Below, one piece after another: positions 41,957 through 51,830 of a stretch of DNA of 64,000 bases; within the stretch, counting starts at the first letter, position 1, and every line of letters starts with the position of its first letter. The notes under the pieces are model-generated. The model saw only the letters and a list, made by a program, of their open reading frames with translations, did not search any database and was not told where the DNA came from. The translations under genes and the position numbers were made by a program. Origin of the DNA: Calditrichales bacterium MX18-03 (GTDB taxonomy: Bacteria > Bacillota > Clostridia > Lutisporales > Lutisporaceae); contig JAJGRE010000004.1 of the NCBI GenBank assembly GCA_021083345.1, positions 248,001-312,000 of the forward strand, written 5' to 3'.

Positions 41957-43270
41957 ATGCATTTATCCGGAACAAAAAAATTGAATGAAAAAGGCCACCT
42001 GACCATAGGCGGCTGTGATACGGTGGAGCTGGCAAAACGGTTCGGAACACCTCTCTATATTTTTGACGAGGCAGGTATCCGCAGCAATTGCAGACGGCTC
42101 TGTGAAACATTGAAGAAACAACCTGTCCAAGGTCAGATCATCTATGCCGGTAAGGCTTTCCTGACATTGGCCATGTGCAAACTGATCCAGGAGGAGGGCT
42201 TGGGCTTGGATGTCGTCTCGGGCGGTGAGCTCTATACCGCACTGGCTGCGGGTTTCCCCATGGAAAAGATTTATTTCCACGGCAACAATAAGACGCCGGA
42301 TGAGCTGATCATGGCGCTTGAGGCAGGCGTTGGAAGATACGTAGTTGATAACTGCTATGAGTTGGACCTTCTCAGCAAACTGTCAGGCAGAATGAATATT
42401 CAGGCAAAAGTCTTACTGCGCCTGACACCTGGTGTCAGCGCTCATACCCACCATTACATCCAAACGGGGCATGAGGAATCCAAATTCGGTTTCAATCTTA
42501 GCAACGGACAAGCCCTGGAGGCTACGAAGAAAGCTCTGGGCTTCACAAGTATAGACCTCCTGGGTTATCACTGCCATATCGGCTCCCAGATCTTTTGCGA
42601 AGATTCCTTTGCTCTGGCAGCCCGGATCATGGTTGACTATATCAAGCAGGTATCCCTGGAAACCGGTTGGACTGCAGAAGAACTGAACCTTGGCGGAGGC
42701 CTGGGGATCCGGTATACCGAAGAAGACACCCCGATTTCCTTTGAGCGGTATGTGGCGCTAATCTCGGAAGCCGTCGTTTCGCATTGCAGGGAAGTTCAGC
42801 TGCCGCTGCCCAGGATCGTCATGGAGCCGGGACGCTCCATTATCGGTGAAATGGGGACGACCCTCTACACGGTGGGCTCCATCAAGCAGGTATCCGGCGG
42901 CAAGACTTATCTTGCTGTGAACGGAGGCATGTGCGACAATCCCAGGACTGCCCTTTACCAGGCACAGTATGAAGCCGCCCTTGCCAACAAAGCTGCTGCT
43001 GAATCCGAAAACACCTATACCGTTGTGGGCAAATGCTGCGAGTCCGGCGATATCCTGATTCATGAAATTGTGCTGCCCAAGGCAAAGAAAGGTGATCTCC
43101 TCGCCGTCTTCTGCACAGGAGCCTACAATTACTCCATGGCCAGCAACTACAACCGGATTCCCCGTCCGGCAGCAGTTTTGGTAAACAACGGAGAAGCTGC
43201 ACTCATCATACGCCGCGAGTGCTTTGAGGACATCCTAAGCAATGACATCATCCCTGAGCATATGAAATAA
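41957..43270 (+). CDS. lysA: Diaminopimelate decarboxylase
   Basis: A 437-residue fold-III PLP decarboxylase catalysing the last step of lysine synthesis, meso-diaminopimelate to lysine. The PLP lysine is in YAGKAF (Lys66), the phosphate loop in LNLGGGLGIRY, and EPGRSI plus the Cys/Glu pair CCESGD are conserved. ATG follows GGAAGGAGCGGGAGAT. No other lysine gene is adjacent. It ends at a strong bidirectional terminator. Confidence 0.95.
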   Translation: MHLSGTKKLNEKGHLTIGGCDTVELAKRFGTPLYIFDEAGIRSNCRRLCETLKKQPVQGQIIYAGKAFLTLAMCKLIQEEGLGLDVVSGGELYTALAAGFPMEKIYFHGNNKTPDELIMALEAGVGRYVVDNCYELDLLSKLSGRMNIQAKVLLRLTPGVSAHTHHYIQTGHEESKFGFNLSNGQALEATKKALGFTSIDLLGYHCHIGSQIFCEDSFALAARIMVDYIKQVSLETGWTAEELNLGGGLGIRYTEEDTPISFERYVALISEAVVSHCREVQLPLPRIVMEPGRSIIGEMGTTLYTVGSIKQVSGGKTYLAVNGGMCDNPRTALYQAQYEAALANKAAAESENTYTVVGKCCESGDILIHEIVLPKAKKGDLLAVFCTGAYNYSMASNYNRIPRPAAVLVNNGEAALIIRRECFEDILSNDIIPEHMK

Positions 43271-43272
43271 TA

Positions 43273-43327
43273 TTTAAATAAATGAGAGGACATGTCAATG
43301 GTTGATATGTCCTCTCATTTATTTAAA
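43273..43327. terminator. Bidirectional intrinsic terminator
   Basis: A 21-bp perfect stem (43273-43293 with 43307-43327) has GAGAGGACAT at its apex side and A/T-rich outer arms, around a 13-nt loop. It lies between lysA and the convergent TPR gene and overlaps the latter's stop. Confidence 0.9.
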
Positions 43328-44236
43328 CAGCTTTTTATATGCGTCCAACTGTCTGATAGCGTCCAGCTCCCTGTCTTCTTTCATATATTCCACAAGTCCG
43401 GGATCCAGTTCTGTGGCCTTCACCACATCACGGAGCGCTTTTGGCAGCTTGCCCAGTTGAGCGAAGCAGCAAGCCCTGTTGTAGTATAGGAAGGCTGCGT
43501 CTGGATTTCCTTCAATCCCTTGGGTAAAGACCTTCACTGCTTTCTCATAGGCCTTTTCCTCAATATAGATGACCCCCAGGTTCAGAAACGTATAGGGGTG
43601 GTACTGCCACTCCTCAATGGACTGCTCATAGTACGAAACCGCCTCATCCCTGCGCCCCAGCTTTTTAAAGATCACGCCCATATTGAAAAGCGCCTTGTAG
43701 TTTTCCGGCTCCAACGCCAATCCCTTCTCCGTCAGCTCCAGTGCCGTATCATTCTTGTCCATTTCCTCATATATGACACCCAGATTGATATAAGCCCAGA
43801 AGTCCTCCGGATTCAATTCGATGGCTTTCCTGTAGTATTCGATGGCCCGGTCTTTATCCCCCGTTACATCATAGAGATTCGCCAGAAAGAAATACGCTTT
43901 CTGGTACTCAGGATCCTTATGGATTGCTTTTTTGTAATAGGCTTCGGCATTCTCATAGTCAGCGTTATTATCATAAAGCGTCGCTATCCCGTAGTAGGCA
44001 CTGGCTTCATCGGGATCAACCGCGAGGATTTCGTCATACTTCTCCCTTGCCTTTGCTTCATCGCCCATTTCATCATACAGGAGCGCCATGTCCAAGAGCA
44101 GCGCCACATCCCGCTTTCCGCCCTCACAATGATAGGCCCGCTCATAAAAAGTCATGGCCTTCTCCGCTTCATTCCGGTCAAGGCAGTTTTCCGCCAGAAT
44201 CCTATAATTATTCCGCATATAGTTCTTCGTTTTCAT
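43319..44236 (-). CDS. Tetratricopeptide repeat protein
   Basis: A 305-residue protein made almost wholly of eight TPR units of 34 residues (for example AYYGIATLYDNNADYENAEA and AYFFLANLYDVTGDKDRAIE). No signal peptide or membrane helix. TPR solenoids bind other proteins; no partner is evident. The ATG at 44236 has AAAGG 7 nt upstream, whereas the longer frame begins with TTG. Confidence 0.88.
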   Translation of the reverse strand: MKTKNYMRNNYRILAENCLDRNEAEKAMTFYERAYHCEGGKRDVALLLDMALLYDEMGDEAKAREKYDEILAVDPDEASAYYGIATLYDNNADYENAEAYYKKAIHKDPEYQKAYFFLANLYDVTGDKDRAIEYYRKAIELNPEDFWAYINLGVIYEEMDKNDTALELTEKGLALEPENYKALFNMGVIFKKLGRRDEAVSYYEQSIEEWQYHPYTFLNLGVIYIEEKAYEKAVKVFTQGIEGNPDAAFLYYNRACCFAQLGKLPKALRDVVKATELDPGLVEYMKEDRELDAIRQLDAYKKLFK

Positions 44237-44316
44237 GCTTCTACCTTTCAAAGTCCTGTTTCATCCAGATTTTTCAATATTGATGTCATTTCTATATTAT
44301 ACCACACACGATATAT

Positions 44317-45255
44317 TTAAAATGCTTCAAATTTTGTGAGCTTGATCCGTCCCATCCAATAATCCGCCTGCTCACGGCTTGCCATCAAGGTCCCTACGTT
44401 GCCGACGCTGCCCGTCGCTGCCGCTGCAGCCAGCCGGGCGCCCTCCTCAAAGAGCATTCCGCTGCTCATTGCATAAGCAAGCCCTCCTACCATTGAGTCC
44501 CCTGCCCCCACTGTACTCTTGACATCAGTCTTGACTGCTTCAGCCATATATGCGACTTGACCTGATAGAAAAACACTCCCTTTTTCGCCCATGGAAACAA
44601 CAACATGCTCGGTGCCATAAGTCAGCAAGCGCCGGGCACATTCCACAGTCTTTTCCACTGTATCCAGCCGCAGTCCGAACAGACGCTCTAGCTCATGAAT
44701 ATTCGGTTTCACCAGATATGGGCCTGCCTGAACGCCTTCCTTTAGCAGCGCGCCATCTGCATCCAGCACTGTCCTTACGCCCATCGTTTTCGCAGCCTTG
44801 ATCCAACCTGCATAGATTCCCCTGTCCACACCATCCGGTACACTGCCTGAAAGCACAAGGATGCCCGTGCTGCCCAAAAGGCTGAACACGGCCTGCTTCA
44901 GAGCGGACAACGCTTCCTGTGTTGGGGAAATGCCCGGTTCGTTGATGTCGGTGTAAGTACTGTTCTTGAGGTCAACCAGCTTGGTGTTGGTTCTGGTGCT
45001 GCCTTCTATCTCAATAAAGTGATGGCAAATGTCCAAGGCGTCCAGCTGCTCACGGATGAAGGCGCCTGACGGCCCTCCGAGAAAGCCTGTGGCAGTGGTC
45101 AAGCCCCCCAGCGCCTTAACCTGCTTGGAAACATTGATCCCTTTGCCGCCGGCATCCAGTCTCAGCTTGCTAACACGGTTGACATTGCTCAGCTTCAGTT
45201 CATCCAATATCAATGTTTTGTCCACTGCGGGATTCATCGTAACCGTTACAATCAT
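44317..45255 (-). CDS. PfkB-family sugar-phosphate kinase (1-phosphofructokinase type)
   Basis: A 312-residue kinase of the 1-phosphofructokinase/tagatose-6-phosphate kinase group. The N-terminus is MIVTVTMNPAVDKTL, with GGKGINVSK for sugar binding and the catalytic Asp in STVGAGDSMVGG near the C-terminus. It is the last gene of the PTS operon, separated from mtlA by a hairpin. Since mannitol-1-phosphate dehydrogenase makes fructose-6-phosphate, a 6-phosphate kinase would fit the operon. A 1-phosphofructokinase would imply that fructose also enters. Confidence 0.85.
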   Translation of the reverse strand: MIVTVTMNPAVDKTLILDELKLSNVNRVSKLRLDAGGKGINVSKQVKALGGLTTATGFLGGPSGAFIREQLDALDICHHFIEIEGSTRTNTKLVDLKNSTYTDINEPGISPTQEALSALKQAVFSLLGSTGILVLSGSVPDGVDRGIYAGWIKAAKTMGVRTVLDADGALLKEGVQAGPYLVKPNIHELERLFGLRLDTVEKTVECARRLLTYGTEHVVVSMGEKGSVFLSGQVAYMAEAVKTDVKSTVGAGDSMVGGLAYAMSSGMLFEEGARLAAAAATGSVGNVGTLMASREQADYWMGRIKLTKFEAF

Positions 45256-45318
45256 CCGTTTGCCCTCCGTCTTGCTTAATCTTCCTGCCCCTTAGATCTC
45301 CTGCCCATATCATAGCAT

Positions 45319-45373
45319 AAAAACAGCCCTTGAGGTAATGCATTATCACTAATGCGGCTCAAAAGCTGTTTTA
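45319..45373 (-). terminator. Hairpin between mtlA and the PfkB gene (attenuator or terminator)
   Basis: On the minus strand AAAACAGC...TTTGAG pairs with CTCAAGGGCTGTTTT, with an inner stem GCATTA/TAATGC. TTTTTA follows. It could reduce kinase expression relative to the upstream PTS genes. Confidence 0.55.
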
Positions 45374-45409
45374 TAGCTGTTCCAATTCTATCTGAATGAA
45401 TTCAGTGTC

Positions 45410-46861
45410 TTATTTTGTCTTGAACCTTGCAAGGAGCTCATCATACACCGGTGTTTCCACAAAGTTCTCAATCGAGATGTGCTCTGCATTGGGAGCTGCG
45501 GCTTTTGCTCTGGATGTCAGGCTGGAGTGTGTGATCACGATGTCGGTATCATTAGGGATATCATCCAGTGATGTATTCAACACAGTGATGTCAAAGCCGG
45601 CTTTTTTGAGCTTGTTCCGGAGCACCGACGCGCCCATTGCGCTTGAGCCCATTCCTGCATCACAGGCTACAACAATTTTTCTGACGTTGACTTTTTTCAT
45701 GCCCTTGCTTTCTGCTTTCATTTCCTGAACTGCAGCCTTGGCATCGCTTAACTCTTTACCGGAGAATTCTTTTGATCTCTTGATCAATACTGCTCCAACA
45801 AGGAACGATACGGCACAGGATAGCAGGACGCCTAACAGTACAGGAAGAAGGCCGCCTTTAGGTGCCATGATGACATACATCATGATGCTTCCCGGTGAGG
45901 GTGGTCCCACAAGACCGGCACCCAACATGCTGAAGGTGGCTACGCCGGTCATACCGCCTGCTATTACAGCGAGCAGCATTACAGGGTTCATTAGTATATA
46001 TGGGAAATAAATTTCATGAATACCACCAAAGAAGTGGATAAGTATTGCGCCTGGAGCAGACTGTTTTGCCATGCCCTTTGAGAATATCATGTAAGCAAGC
46101 AGTACGCCAAGACCCGGGCCAGGGTTTGATTCCAGCATGAAGAAGATGGACTTTCCAACTTCTGCGGCCTGCTGTGCCCCCAATGGGGTGAATACGCCCT
46201 GGTTGATGGCATTGTTCAGGAACAGAATTTTTGCAGGTTCTATGATAATGCTGGCCAAAGGTATCAATCCGGCATTAACGATTGCAGCAACGCCATTACC
46301 TAATGCGATACTCATTGCACTTACTACAGGACCTATGGCCACTAATCCGGTGCAAGCCAATACCAAACCCAACAGACCGTCACCGAAGTTATTGACAAGC
46401 ATTTCAAATCCTGCAGGAATCTTACCTTCCACTAGCTGGTTGAACTTCTTAACGAGGTATCCGCCAAGAGGACCGACGATCATTGCTCCCAGGAACATCG
46501 GGGTACCTGCATCTGTCGGCAGGTTCACAGGTAATGTCGGGTCTGAGGCACCGGCGCCCATGATGACACCAAAGGTTGCAACTGCGCCGACAACAGCTCC
46601 ACGCTGTCCGCCTACCGCTCTACCGCCTGTATAACCAATCAGGACCGGCAACAGCTTCTTCAACATTGTACCTACCAAGCCGGAAGCTAAAGTTGCATTG
46701 GGCAGCCAGCCCGGACCTATGAATAAGGCCGTAATAAATCCCCATGCCATGAAGGCTCCGATATTTGGTATAACCATACCGCTTAAGAATCGTCCCATTG
46801 CCTGGATACGATCCTTCAGACCGGCAACGGCTGTCGGACTTTCGTTATACTTGTAGCTCAT
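45410..46861 (-). CDS. mtlA: PTS mannitol transporter subunit IICB
   Basis: A 483-residue membrane permease. The EIIC domain (about 1-350) has the conserved MVIPNIGAFMAWGFITALF start and GGIHEIYFPYILM. The C-terminal EIIB domain (about 388-483) carries the phosphocysteine in VACDAGMGSSAMGASVLR (given as ACDAGMGSSAMG). There is no EIIA, which is encoded separately as mtlF in the same operon, the Gram-positive arrangement. It takes up mannitol as mannitol-1-phosphate. ATG has GGGGG upstream. Placed after the chemoreceptor gene rather than next to mtlR, which is unusual. Confidence 0.93.
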   Translation of the reverse strand: MSYKYNESPTAVAGLKDRIQAMGRFLSGMVIPNIGAFMAWGFITALFIGPGWLPNATLASGLVGTMLKKLLPVLIGYTGGRAVGGQRGAVVGAVATFGVIMGAGASDPTLPVNLPTDAGTPMFLGAMIVGPLGGYLVKKFNQLVEGKIPAGFEMLVNNFGDGLLGLVLACTGLVAIGPVVSAMSIALGNGVAAIVNAGLIPLASIIIEPAKILFLNNAINQGVFTPLGAQQAAEVGKSIFFMLESNPGPGLGVLLAYMIFSKGMAKQSAPGAILIHFFGGIHEIYFPYILMNPVMLLAVIAGGMTGVATFSMLGAGLVGPPSPGSIMMYVIMAPKGGLLPVLLGVLLSCAVSFLVGAVLIKRSKEFSGKELSDAKAAVQEMKAESKGMKKVNVRKIVVACDAGMGSSAMGASVLRNKLKKAGFDITVLNTSLDDIPNDTDIVITHSSLTSRAKAAAPNAEHISIENFVETPVYDELLARFKTK

Positions 46862-46949
46862 TCTGTTTCCCCCTTAACTTTATGATTTTTTCATTATCTT
46901 AAACAGTCACGCTTTATCTAGAATCAGTGACTATATTAAGCCCTGCGGA

Positions 46950-48002
46950 TCAACTTGCCAGACTTTGGCTCAGTTCAACCGCCAAACCGCACATTTCCTT
47001 GGCGGCTTGATCCATTTCCTTCATAACATCCTTCTGCACCAGTATTTTGGCATTGACATCCTCGGTAGCTGCAGCTATTTGCTGGGATGCCGCAGAGATA
47101 TTATGTACTGCATCAACAGTCTTGTTTTTATTGTCCTCCATCGCTGCGATTGATTCTTCCATCTGCCGGATATCGCTGAGAAGCTCTTCCATATATCCCG
47201 ATAATTCAGTGAACGCATGCTTTACCGTACTCACGATATCGTCCTGCTCTACTATGACTCTTCCTACGGTCTCCATGGTAAGGACCGCTTTGCTATATTC
47301 ACGCTGTATCCCTTGCATTGCTTTACCGATCTCAACAGAGGCCTCCTTGCTGGAATTTGCCAGCTTTCCGACCTCTTCCGCCACAACGGCGAAGCCTCTT
47401 CCGGCCTCCCCTGCCCTGGCAGCTTCGATGGATGCATTCAAGGATAACAGCTTCGTTTGTTCTGCTATACTTTTGATAACATCTGTAAAACGCCATATGC
47501 TCTTTAACTCGGTTCCAAAGGTATTCAGCGTTTGGATCACTTCATTCAGCTCACCTTTATTGGACCGGTTTTTCTCTTCCAATTTGAGAATGGTCCGTTT
47601 CCCATCCTCATTGGCGGATTGAATACGGCTGATTTTTGAGTTGGTCTCATAAAACTTTTCATGTGCCGATTGGATGTGGTCCGATAAGCCGATCATCATC
47701 CGGGTACACATTTCTGCCTCGCCGGCAAGGGATTCAGCGTTCTCGGCGATATCTCCAACAGATACCGTCACATGGTCCAGAGAGTGATTGCTTTCTTCGG
47801 ATTTATATGCTACGGTCTCACTGGTATCAATTAACTGCATAGAAACCATATTGATCACGGTCATCATTACTTCGAATTTTTTAACCCTTGCTTCCATAGC
47901 CGACAGCTTTGCCTTTGCGGTTTCAATCTCACTGCTGCATTCCTTGCTCCCGGCCTGCACTTTCTTCCCCAGAGTCTTTTCTATCAGACCAAATCCCAAC
48001 AC
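46950..48002 (-). CDS. Soluble methyl-accepting chemotaxis protein in the PTS operon
   Basis: A 350-residue MCP signalling protein with no transmembrane helix and no recognisable sensor domain. The hairpin-tip motif [20 protein letters not shown] and the following [16 protein letters not shown] are intact, so it should bind CheW/CheA. The N-terminal ~60 residues ([19 protein letters not shown]) form a short coiled coil. It lies between ptsH and mtlA and may report the phosphorylation state or PTS flux to the chemotaxis machinery. The start at 48002 is close to GGGGGATGG. Confidence 0.87.
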   Translation of the reverse strand: MLGFGLIEKTLGKKVQAGSKECSSEIETAKAKLSAMEARVKKFEVMMTVINMVSMQLIDTSETVAYKSEESNHSLDHVTVSVGDIAENAESLAGEAEMCTRMMIGLSDHIQSAHEKFYETNSKISRIQSANEDGKRTILKLEEKNRSNKGELNEVIQTLNTFGTELKSIWRFTDVIKSIAEQTKLLSLNASIEAARAGEAGRGFAVVAEEVGKLANSSKEASVEIGKAMQGIQREYSKAVLTMETVGRVIVEQDDIVSTVKHAFTELSGYMEELLSDIRQMEESIAAMEDNKNKTVDAVHNISAASQQIAAATEDVNAKILVQKDVMKEMDQAAKEMCGLAVELSQSLAS

Positions 48003-48051
48003 GAGAGCCCATCCCCCTTATTTATTTCATGCATCGGCAGCCTCTGTTTGG

Positions 48052-48318
48052 TTACAGATTCCGTATTTCTTCCTCGAAGAAGCTTTCCAGCCGCTTCATG
48101 GCCGCCTCCTGATCTTCCCCGTTTACCATGACCTCAATACTGCCTCCCGTTTCAACGCCTAAAGCCATGACGCCAATGATGCTTTTGGCAGACATTTCTC
48201 TCCCTTTATATCTTAAGACGATCTCGGACTTGTATTTTTCCGCTTCGCTTACCAGAACTGCAGCCGGCCTTGCATGCAACCCCACCGGACAGTTGATTTC
48301 AAAAGTCCTTACCAGCAT
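48052..48318 (-). CDS. ptsH: Phosphocarrier protein HPr
   Basis: An 88-residue HPr. The PEP-derived phosphate site is His15 in GLHARPA and the regulatory Ser46 is in AKSIIGVM, so it can be phosphorylated by HPr kinase. Its start overlaps the ptsI stop by 20 nt. With ptsI on the 5' side and a chemoreceptor and mtlA downstream, it is a private copy for the mannitol system or the only general PTS set. Confidence 0.95.
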   Translation of the reverse strand: MLVRTFEINCPVGLHARPAAVLVSEAEKYKSEIVLRYKGREMSAKSIIGVMALGVETGGSIEVMVNGEDQEAAMKRLESFFEEEIRNL

Positions 48319-50032
48319 AAAACCCCTCCTTCATACATTGCATGATATCCTGACTATCCGCCATATTGATAACTTTACCGGCAATCTCTGCCGCAGCTTC
48401 ATAGGAGGACTTGAGGACTGCCTCCTTCACATAAGGAATCGCTGCAGGGACCATCGAAAGCTCATCCATTCCCATTCCCAGAAGCAGAACGGCATTAACC
48501 GGATCCGATGCCATCTCCCCGCACATCCCTACTTTTATACCGTTCTCGTGAGCTGCATCGATTACTTTCTTAATCAGCCTCAATACGCCTACATTCAGCG
48601 GATCATACAAGTGGCTGATCCTTTCGTTCATTCTATCAACCGCCAGCGTATACTGGCACAAGTCATTGGTTCCTATGCTGAAAAAATCCGACTCTTTTGC
48701 CAGCAGGTCAGCAGCAACAGCCGCTGAAGGAATCTCTATCATAATGCCCACTTGTATATCCTGCCTATATGCTATCCCTTTGCGCTGCAGCTCTGCTTTC
48801 GCTTCTTCCAGGATGCGCTTCGCTGCCCTTAGTTCGGATACGCCCGAAATCATCGGAAACATGATTTTCAGATTTCCGTAGATGCTCGCCCTCAATATTG
48901 CTCTTAACTGTGTCTTGAACAGCTCGGTCTCATTGAGACAGATTCGGATGGCTCTGTATCCCAGGAAAGGATTTTCTTCATGCTGCAGATTGATTGACGG
49001 CAGCTTCTTATCGCCGCCAATATCCATGGTCCTGACGATGCAGGGGTTTCCGCCCATCAGTTCTGCCGTTTTTTTGTAAGCCTCGAATTGCTCATCCTCT
49101 GTGGGAAGACTGTTTCTATCCAAGTACAGGAATTCAGTCCTAAAGAGGCCTATGCCGGTTCCACCTTTCTCCAGCACGCAGGCAGCGTCTTCCGGCTTGG
49201 CAATATTTCCAAAGAGTTCAAGATGCCTGCCGTCTGTTGTGACCGGCTCCAAGTCCTTCAAGCGTTTTACCCGCTCTTTTTTCTCCATATCTGTATGATA
49301 TTTGGCCGTGTATGCTTCCACTTCACAGGGTATGGGATGATGGATAAGGCAGCCTGTTTCCCCGTCGATAATCACAGGATCTCCGGCTGCAATCTTGAAA
49401 ATATCGGGGCCGCAACCCACCAATGCCGGAATTTCCAATGTCCTTGCCATAATAGCGGTGTGGGAGGTTTCCCCGCCTTTCTCAATTGCAAAGCCTTTCA
49501 CATGCTTGCGGTCCAAGGATACTGTATCGCCAGGTGCAAGGTCTTTGGCTATGACAATCGTGTCCTCATCCAGATGGAAAAGATCCACCTGTGCCTTACC
49601 CAGCAGCTGGTTGATCAGGCTTTTTCCCACATGCCCTATATCTTCTGCTCTTTGCCTCATATAGTCATTGCTGATGCTCAGGAACATGGCTTTTATCTCA
49701 TCCACTGCACGTAAAACTGCTGCTTCTGCAGAGTAATGCCCATTGTTCATCTTTCCCGTAACGGTACTAATAAATACGGGATCCCTGAGAACCATCCGGT
49801 ATGCCTCAAACACCTGCGCTTCAGCTTCACCCATTATCTCAGCCGCTTTTGCTTTTGCTGCTTCCATGGTCTTTTCTGTTTGTGCCAGTGCATTCTTGAA
49901 TCTGGCTGTTTCATTCTCTATTTCCGGCTCTGATACAGTTTTTCCAGCCAAATTCTGCAGATCATCCATTTCCCGCAACACTGCAGCCTTGCCTATACCG
50001 ATCCCCTTCGAGGCAGCTATCCCCTTTAGCAT
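48299..50032 (-). CDS. ptsI: Phosphoenolpyruvate-protein phosphotransferase (Enzyme I)
   Basis: A 577-residue Enzyme I. The phospho-His motif is GGETSHTAIMAR, the PEP-binding part has GLFRTEFLYLDR, FFSIGTNDLCQYTLAVDR and the catalytic Cys in GMCGEMASD. It takes phosphate from PEP and passes it to HPr. ATG at 50032 has AAGGTGAT upstream. Order in the operon is mtlF-mtlD-ptsI-ptsH. Confidence 0.96.
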   Translation of the reverse strand: MLKGIAASKGIGIGKAAVLREMDDLQNLAGKTVSEPEIENETARFKNALAQTEKTMEAAKAKAAEIMGEAEAQVFEAYRMVLRDPVFISTVTGKMNNGHYSAEAAVLRAVDEIKAMFLSISNDYMRQRAEDIGHVGKSLINQLLGKAQVDLFHLDEDTIVIAKDLAPGDTVSLDRKHVKGFAIEKGGETSHTAIMARTLEIPALVGCGPDIFKIAAGDPVIIDGETGCLIHHPIPCEVEAYTAKYHTDMEKKERVKRLKDLEPVTTDGRHLELFGNIAKPEDAACVLEKGGTGIGLFRTEFLYLDRNSLPTEDEQFEAYKKTAELMGGNPCIVRTMDIGGDKKLPSINLQHEENPFLGYRAIRICLNETELFKTQLRAILRASIYGNLKIMFPMISGVSELRAAKRILEEAKAELQRKGIAYRQDIQVGIMIEIPSAAVAADLLAKESDFFSIGTNDLCQYTLAVDRMNERISHLYDPLNVGVLRLIKKVIDAAHENGIKVGMCGEMASDPVNAVLLLGMGMDELSMVPAAIPYVKEAVLKSSYEAAAEIAGKVINMADSQDIMQCMKEGFYAGKDF

Positions 50033-50066
50033 TATCATCACCTTAATTCGCTTATTTTTGTGCCAC

Positions 50067-51245
50067 TTAGTTCTTTTTTTCCTTTTTCGTGCTTGTTTCC
50101 AGGAAGTAATAGTTTTCCATGATTTTTTCTATGATATGGGATTCCCGGTCCAGCCCGGTTGCGGTCATGATTGCATTCCTGAGTCCGGTCTTTCGGATCA
50201 GCGCCTGCAGCTCTACGGACTGGAGATCGTTGTCAACCTGGAATCGAAATGCTGCTGCTGCTCCTATCATCAGGTTTTTAGGTTCTATGCCAAAGGTTTC
50301 CGCCAGCAGGATAGGTTTAATCAGCCTGTCGCTCTGCGAAAGCTTTCTGAGCGGTTCCCTTCCTACGCGATCTACGCTATCATCCAGGTACGGATTTTTA
50401 AATCTTTTGAGTATTTTCTCAATGTATGCCTGATGTGCATCCTTGTCAAAGCCATGTTTTCGAACCAATGCTGCACCGCTTTCCGTCATAGCGCCCAACA
50501 CGCATTCTTGAATATGCTCATCCATGATGCTCTGCCTTATGGACTCATGGCCGAAAATCTTTCCAAGGTAGGCCGTTACGGCATGCCCGGTATTCAGCGT
50601 CAGCAGCTTCCTTTCAACATAGGAAAGCAGCTTATCGGTAGTGATCATCCCCGATATTTCAGGTATTTTTCCTTTAAAGCCGGCGCCATCTACGATCCAT
50701 TCGTAAAACGGCTCCACCCTGACTGACAAAATGTTTTTCTCGTCGGCCGCCCCGGGCGGAACGATCCGGTCCACCACCGAATTCGGGAAGCCTGCATACG
50801 TCTCCGCATACTGTTTTTCTTCATCATCCAGAAAACCCATCACGGCATTTTTCAGTACCTCTGAAGCACCGAACATGTTTTCACATGCAATGATATTGAT
50901 AGGTGTCTGAATGCTTTGTACCTTGCGCCGTCTGATGCACTGGGAGATACAGGCTGCTATCTTCGGCAGCGCTACCGGTCCTACAGCGGTAGTAATCAGC
51001 TCCGCTTCCTCCGACACGCGGATCAGTGTCTCATCTTCCACCAACAGCCCCGACACGTTTTCGATGACCTGTTCCTCCATGATTTCATCAACGATAAAAA
51101 TGCTGTACTTTTTTTCTTCGTTCAATTTGCCGATAATCGCTTGATTGATGTCTGCAAACACGACATGATAGCCTGAGCGTGACAGGAGTCCGCCTATAAA
51201 TCCTCTACCGATATTTCCGGCTCCGAAATGAATAGCTGTATTCAT
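50067..51245 (-). CDS. mtlD: Mannitol-1-phosphate 5-dehydrogenase
   Basis: A 392-residue NAD-dependent polyol dehydrogenase. The NAD site is AIHFGAGNIGRGFIGGLL and the family motif KLLTLNTGHAVTAYLG carries the catalytic Lys/His region. It oxidises mannitol-1-phosphate to fructose-6-phosphate. Next to mtlF, 30 bp downstream of it. Confidence 0.95.
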   Translation of the reverse strand: MNTAIHFGAGNIGRGFIGGLLSRSGYHVVFADINQAIIGKLNEEKKYSIFIVDEIMEEQVIENVSGLLVEDETLIRVSEEAELITTAVGPVALPKIAACISQCIRRRKVQSIQTPINIIACENMFGASEVLKNAVMGFLDDEEKQYAETYAGFPNSVVDRIVPPGAADEKNILSVRVEPFYEWIVDGAGFKGKIPEISGMITTDKLLSYVERKLLTLNTGHAVTAYLGKIFGHESIRQSIMDEHIQECVLGAMTESGAALVRKHGFDKDAHQAYIEKILKRFKNPYLDDSVDRVGREPLRKLSQSDRLIKPILLAETFGIEPKNLMIGAAAAFRFQVDNDLQSVELQALIRKTGLRNAIMTATGLDRESHIIEKIMENYYFLETSTKKEKKN

Positions 51246-51275
51246 TTGTCCCTCCCCCTACTTTTACTCCCTCTG

Positions 51276-51788
51276 CTATAGCTTACTGGTAAACGCTTTG
51301 TATAGCTTATCCTTTTCCTTTGTTGCGAACAGCTCCTTCAGGAGATCTCCCTCCATTATGAATTCAGCCAGATTGCTCAGTATTTTCATATGCTCGTTGC
51401 CCTTGCCGGCTATCCCTACCACCAGGAAAGCCTTTTTGCCGTCTCCGAATTCAACACCTTCCGGGTATTGAATGACGGAAATCCCGCTCTTCAATATTTT
51501 ATCCTTTGCTGCGCCTACACCGTGAGGAATGGCAATTCCGTTTCCGATATAGGTCGTCAACATTTTTTCCCTTTCCTTCATGGCCTGTATATACTCAGGC
51601 ATGACATAGCCGCCGTCAACCAGCAGCTGCCCTGCCATTTCAATCGCCGTATCCTTGCTTACGCTTTTCTGTCCTATAAGGATGTTGCCGTGAACCAATA
51701 CATCGCTTGTCGTATCTTTGGGCTGTTCCTCCGGCAGGTTTGCTGCCTCTTGCTGATTCTTATTTTTGCTGAAAAAAGTAAAGCTCAT
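51276..51788 (-). CDS. mtlF: PTS mannitol EIIA component
   Basis: A 170-residue EIIA. The phospho-His is in GNGIAIPHG (His89), and GGYVMPEYIQAMKERE is family typical. An unusual ~25-residue charged N-terminal extension (KNKNQQEAANLPEEQ) precedes the domain. It phosphorylates the IICB permease and MtlR. Confidence 0.92.
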   Translation of the reverse strand: MSFTFFSKNKNQQEAANLPEEQPKDTTSDVLVHGNILIGQKSVSKDTAIEMAGQLLVDGGYVMPEYIQAMKEREKMLTTYIGNGIAIPHGVGAAKDKILKSGISVIQYPEGVEFGDGKKAFLVVGIAGKGNEHMKILSNLAEFIMEGDLLKELFATKEKDKLYKAFTSKL

Positions 51789-51830
51789 TTCTCCCTCTCC
51801 TTAAGTTGAATTTAATAAATATTAGAATGC

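Noticed and set aside
48299-48318. ptsH start overlapping ptsI: possible frameshift or fusion
   Set aside because: Both frames are intact and the overlap is a normal translational coupling.
49743-50726. 327-codon plus-strand frame opposite ptsI and mtlD
   Set aside because: Spans two convincing minus-strand genes and has no ribosome binding site.
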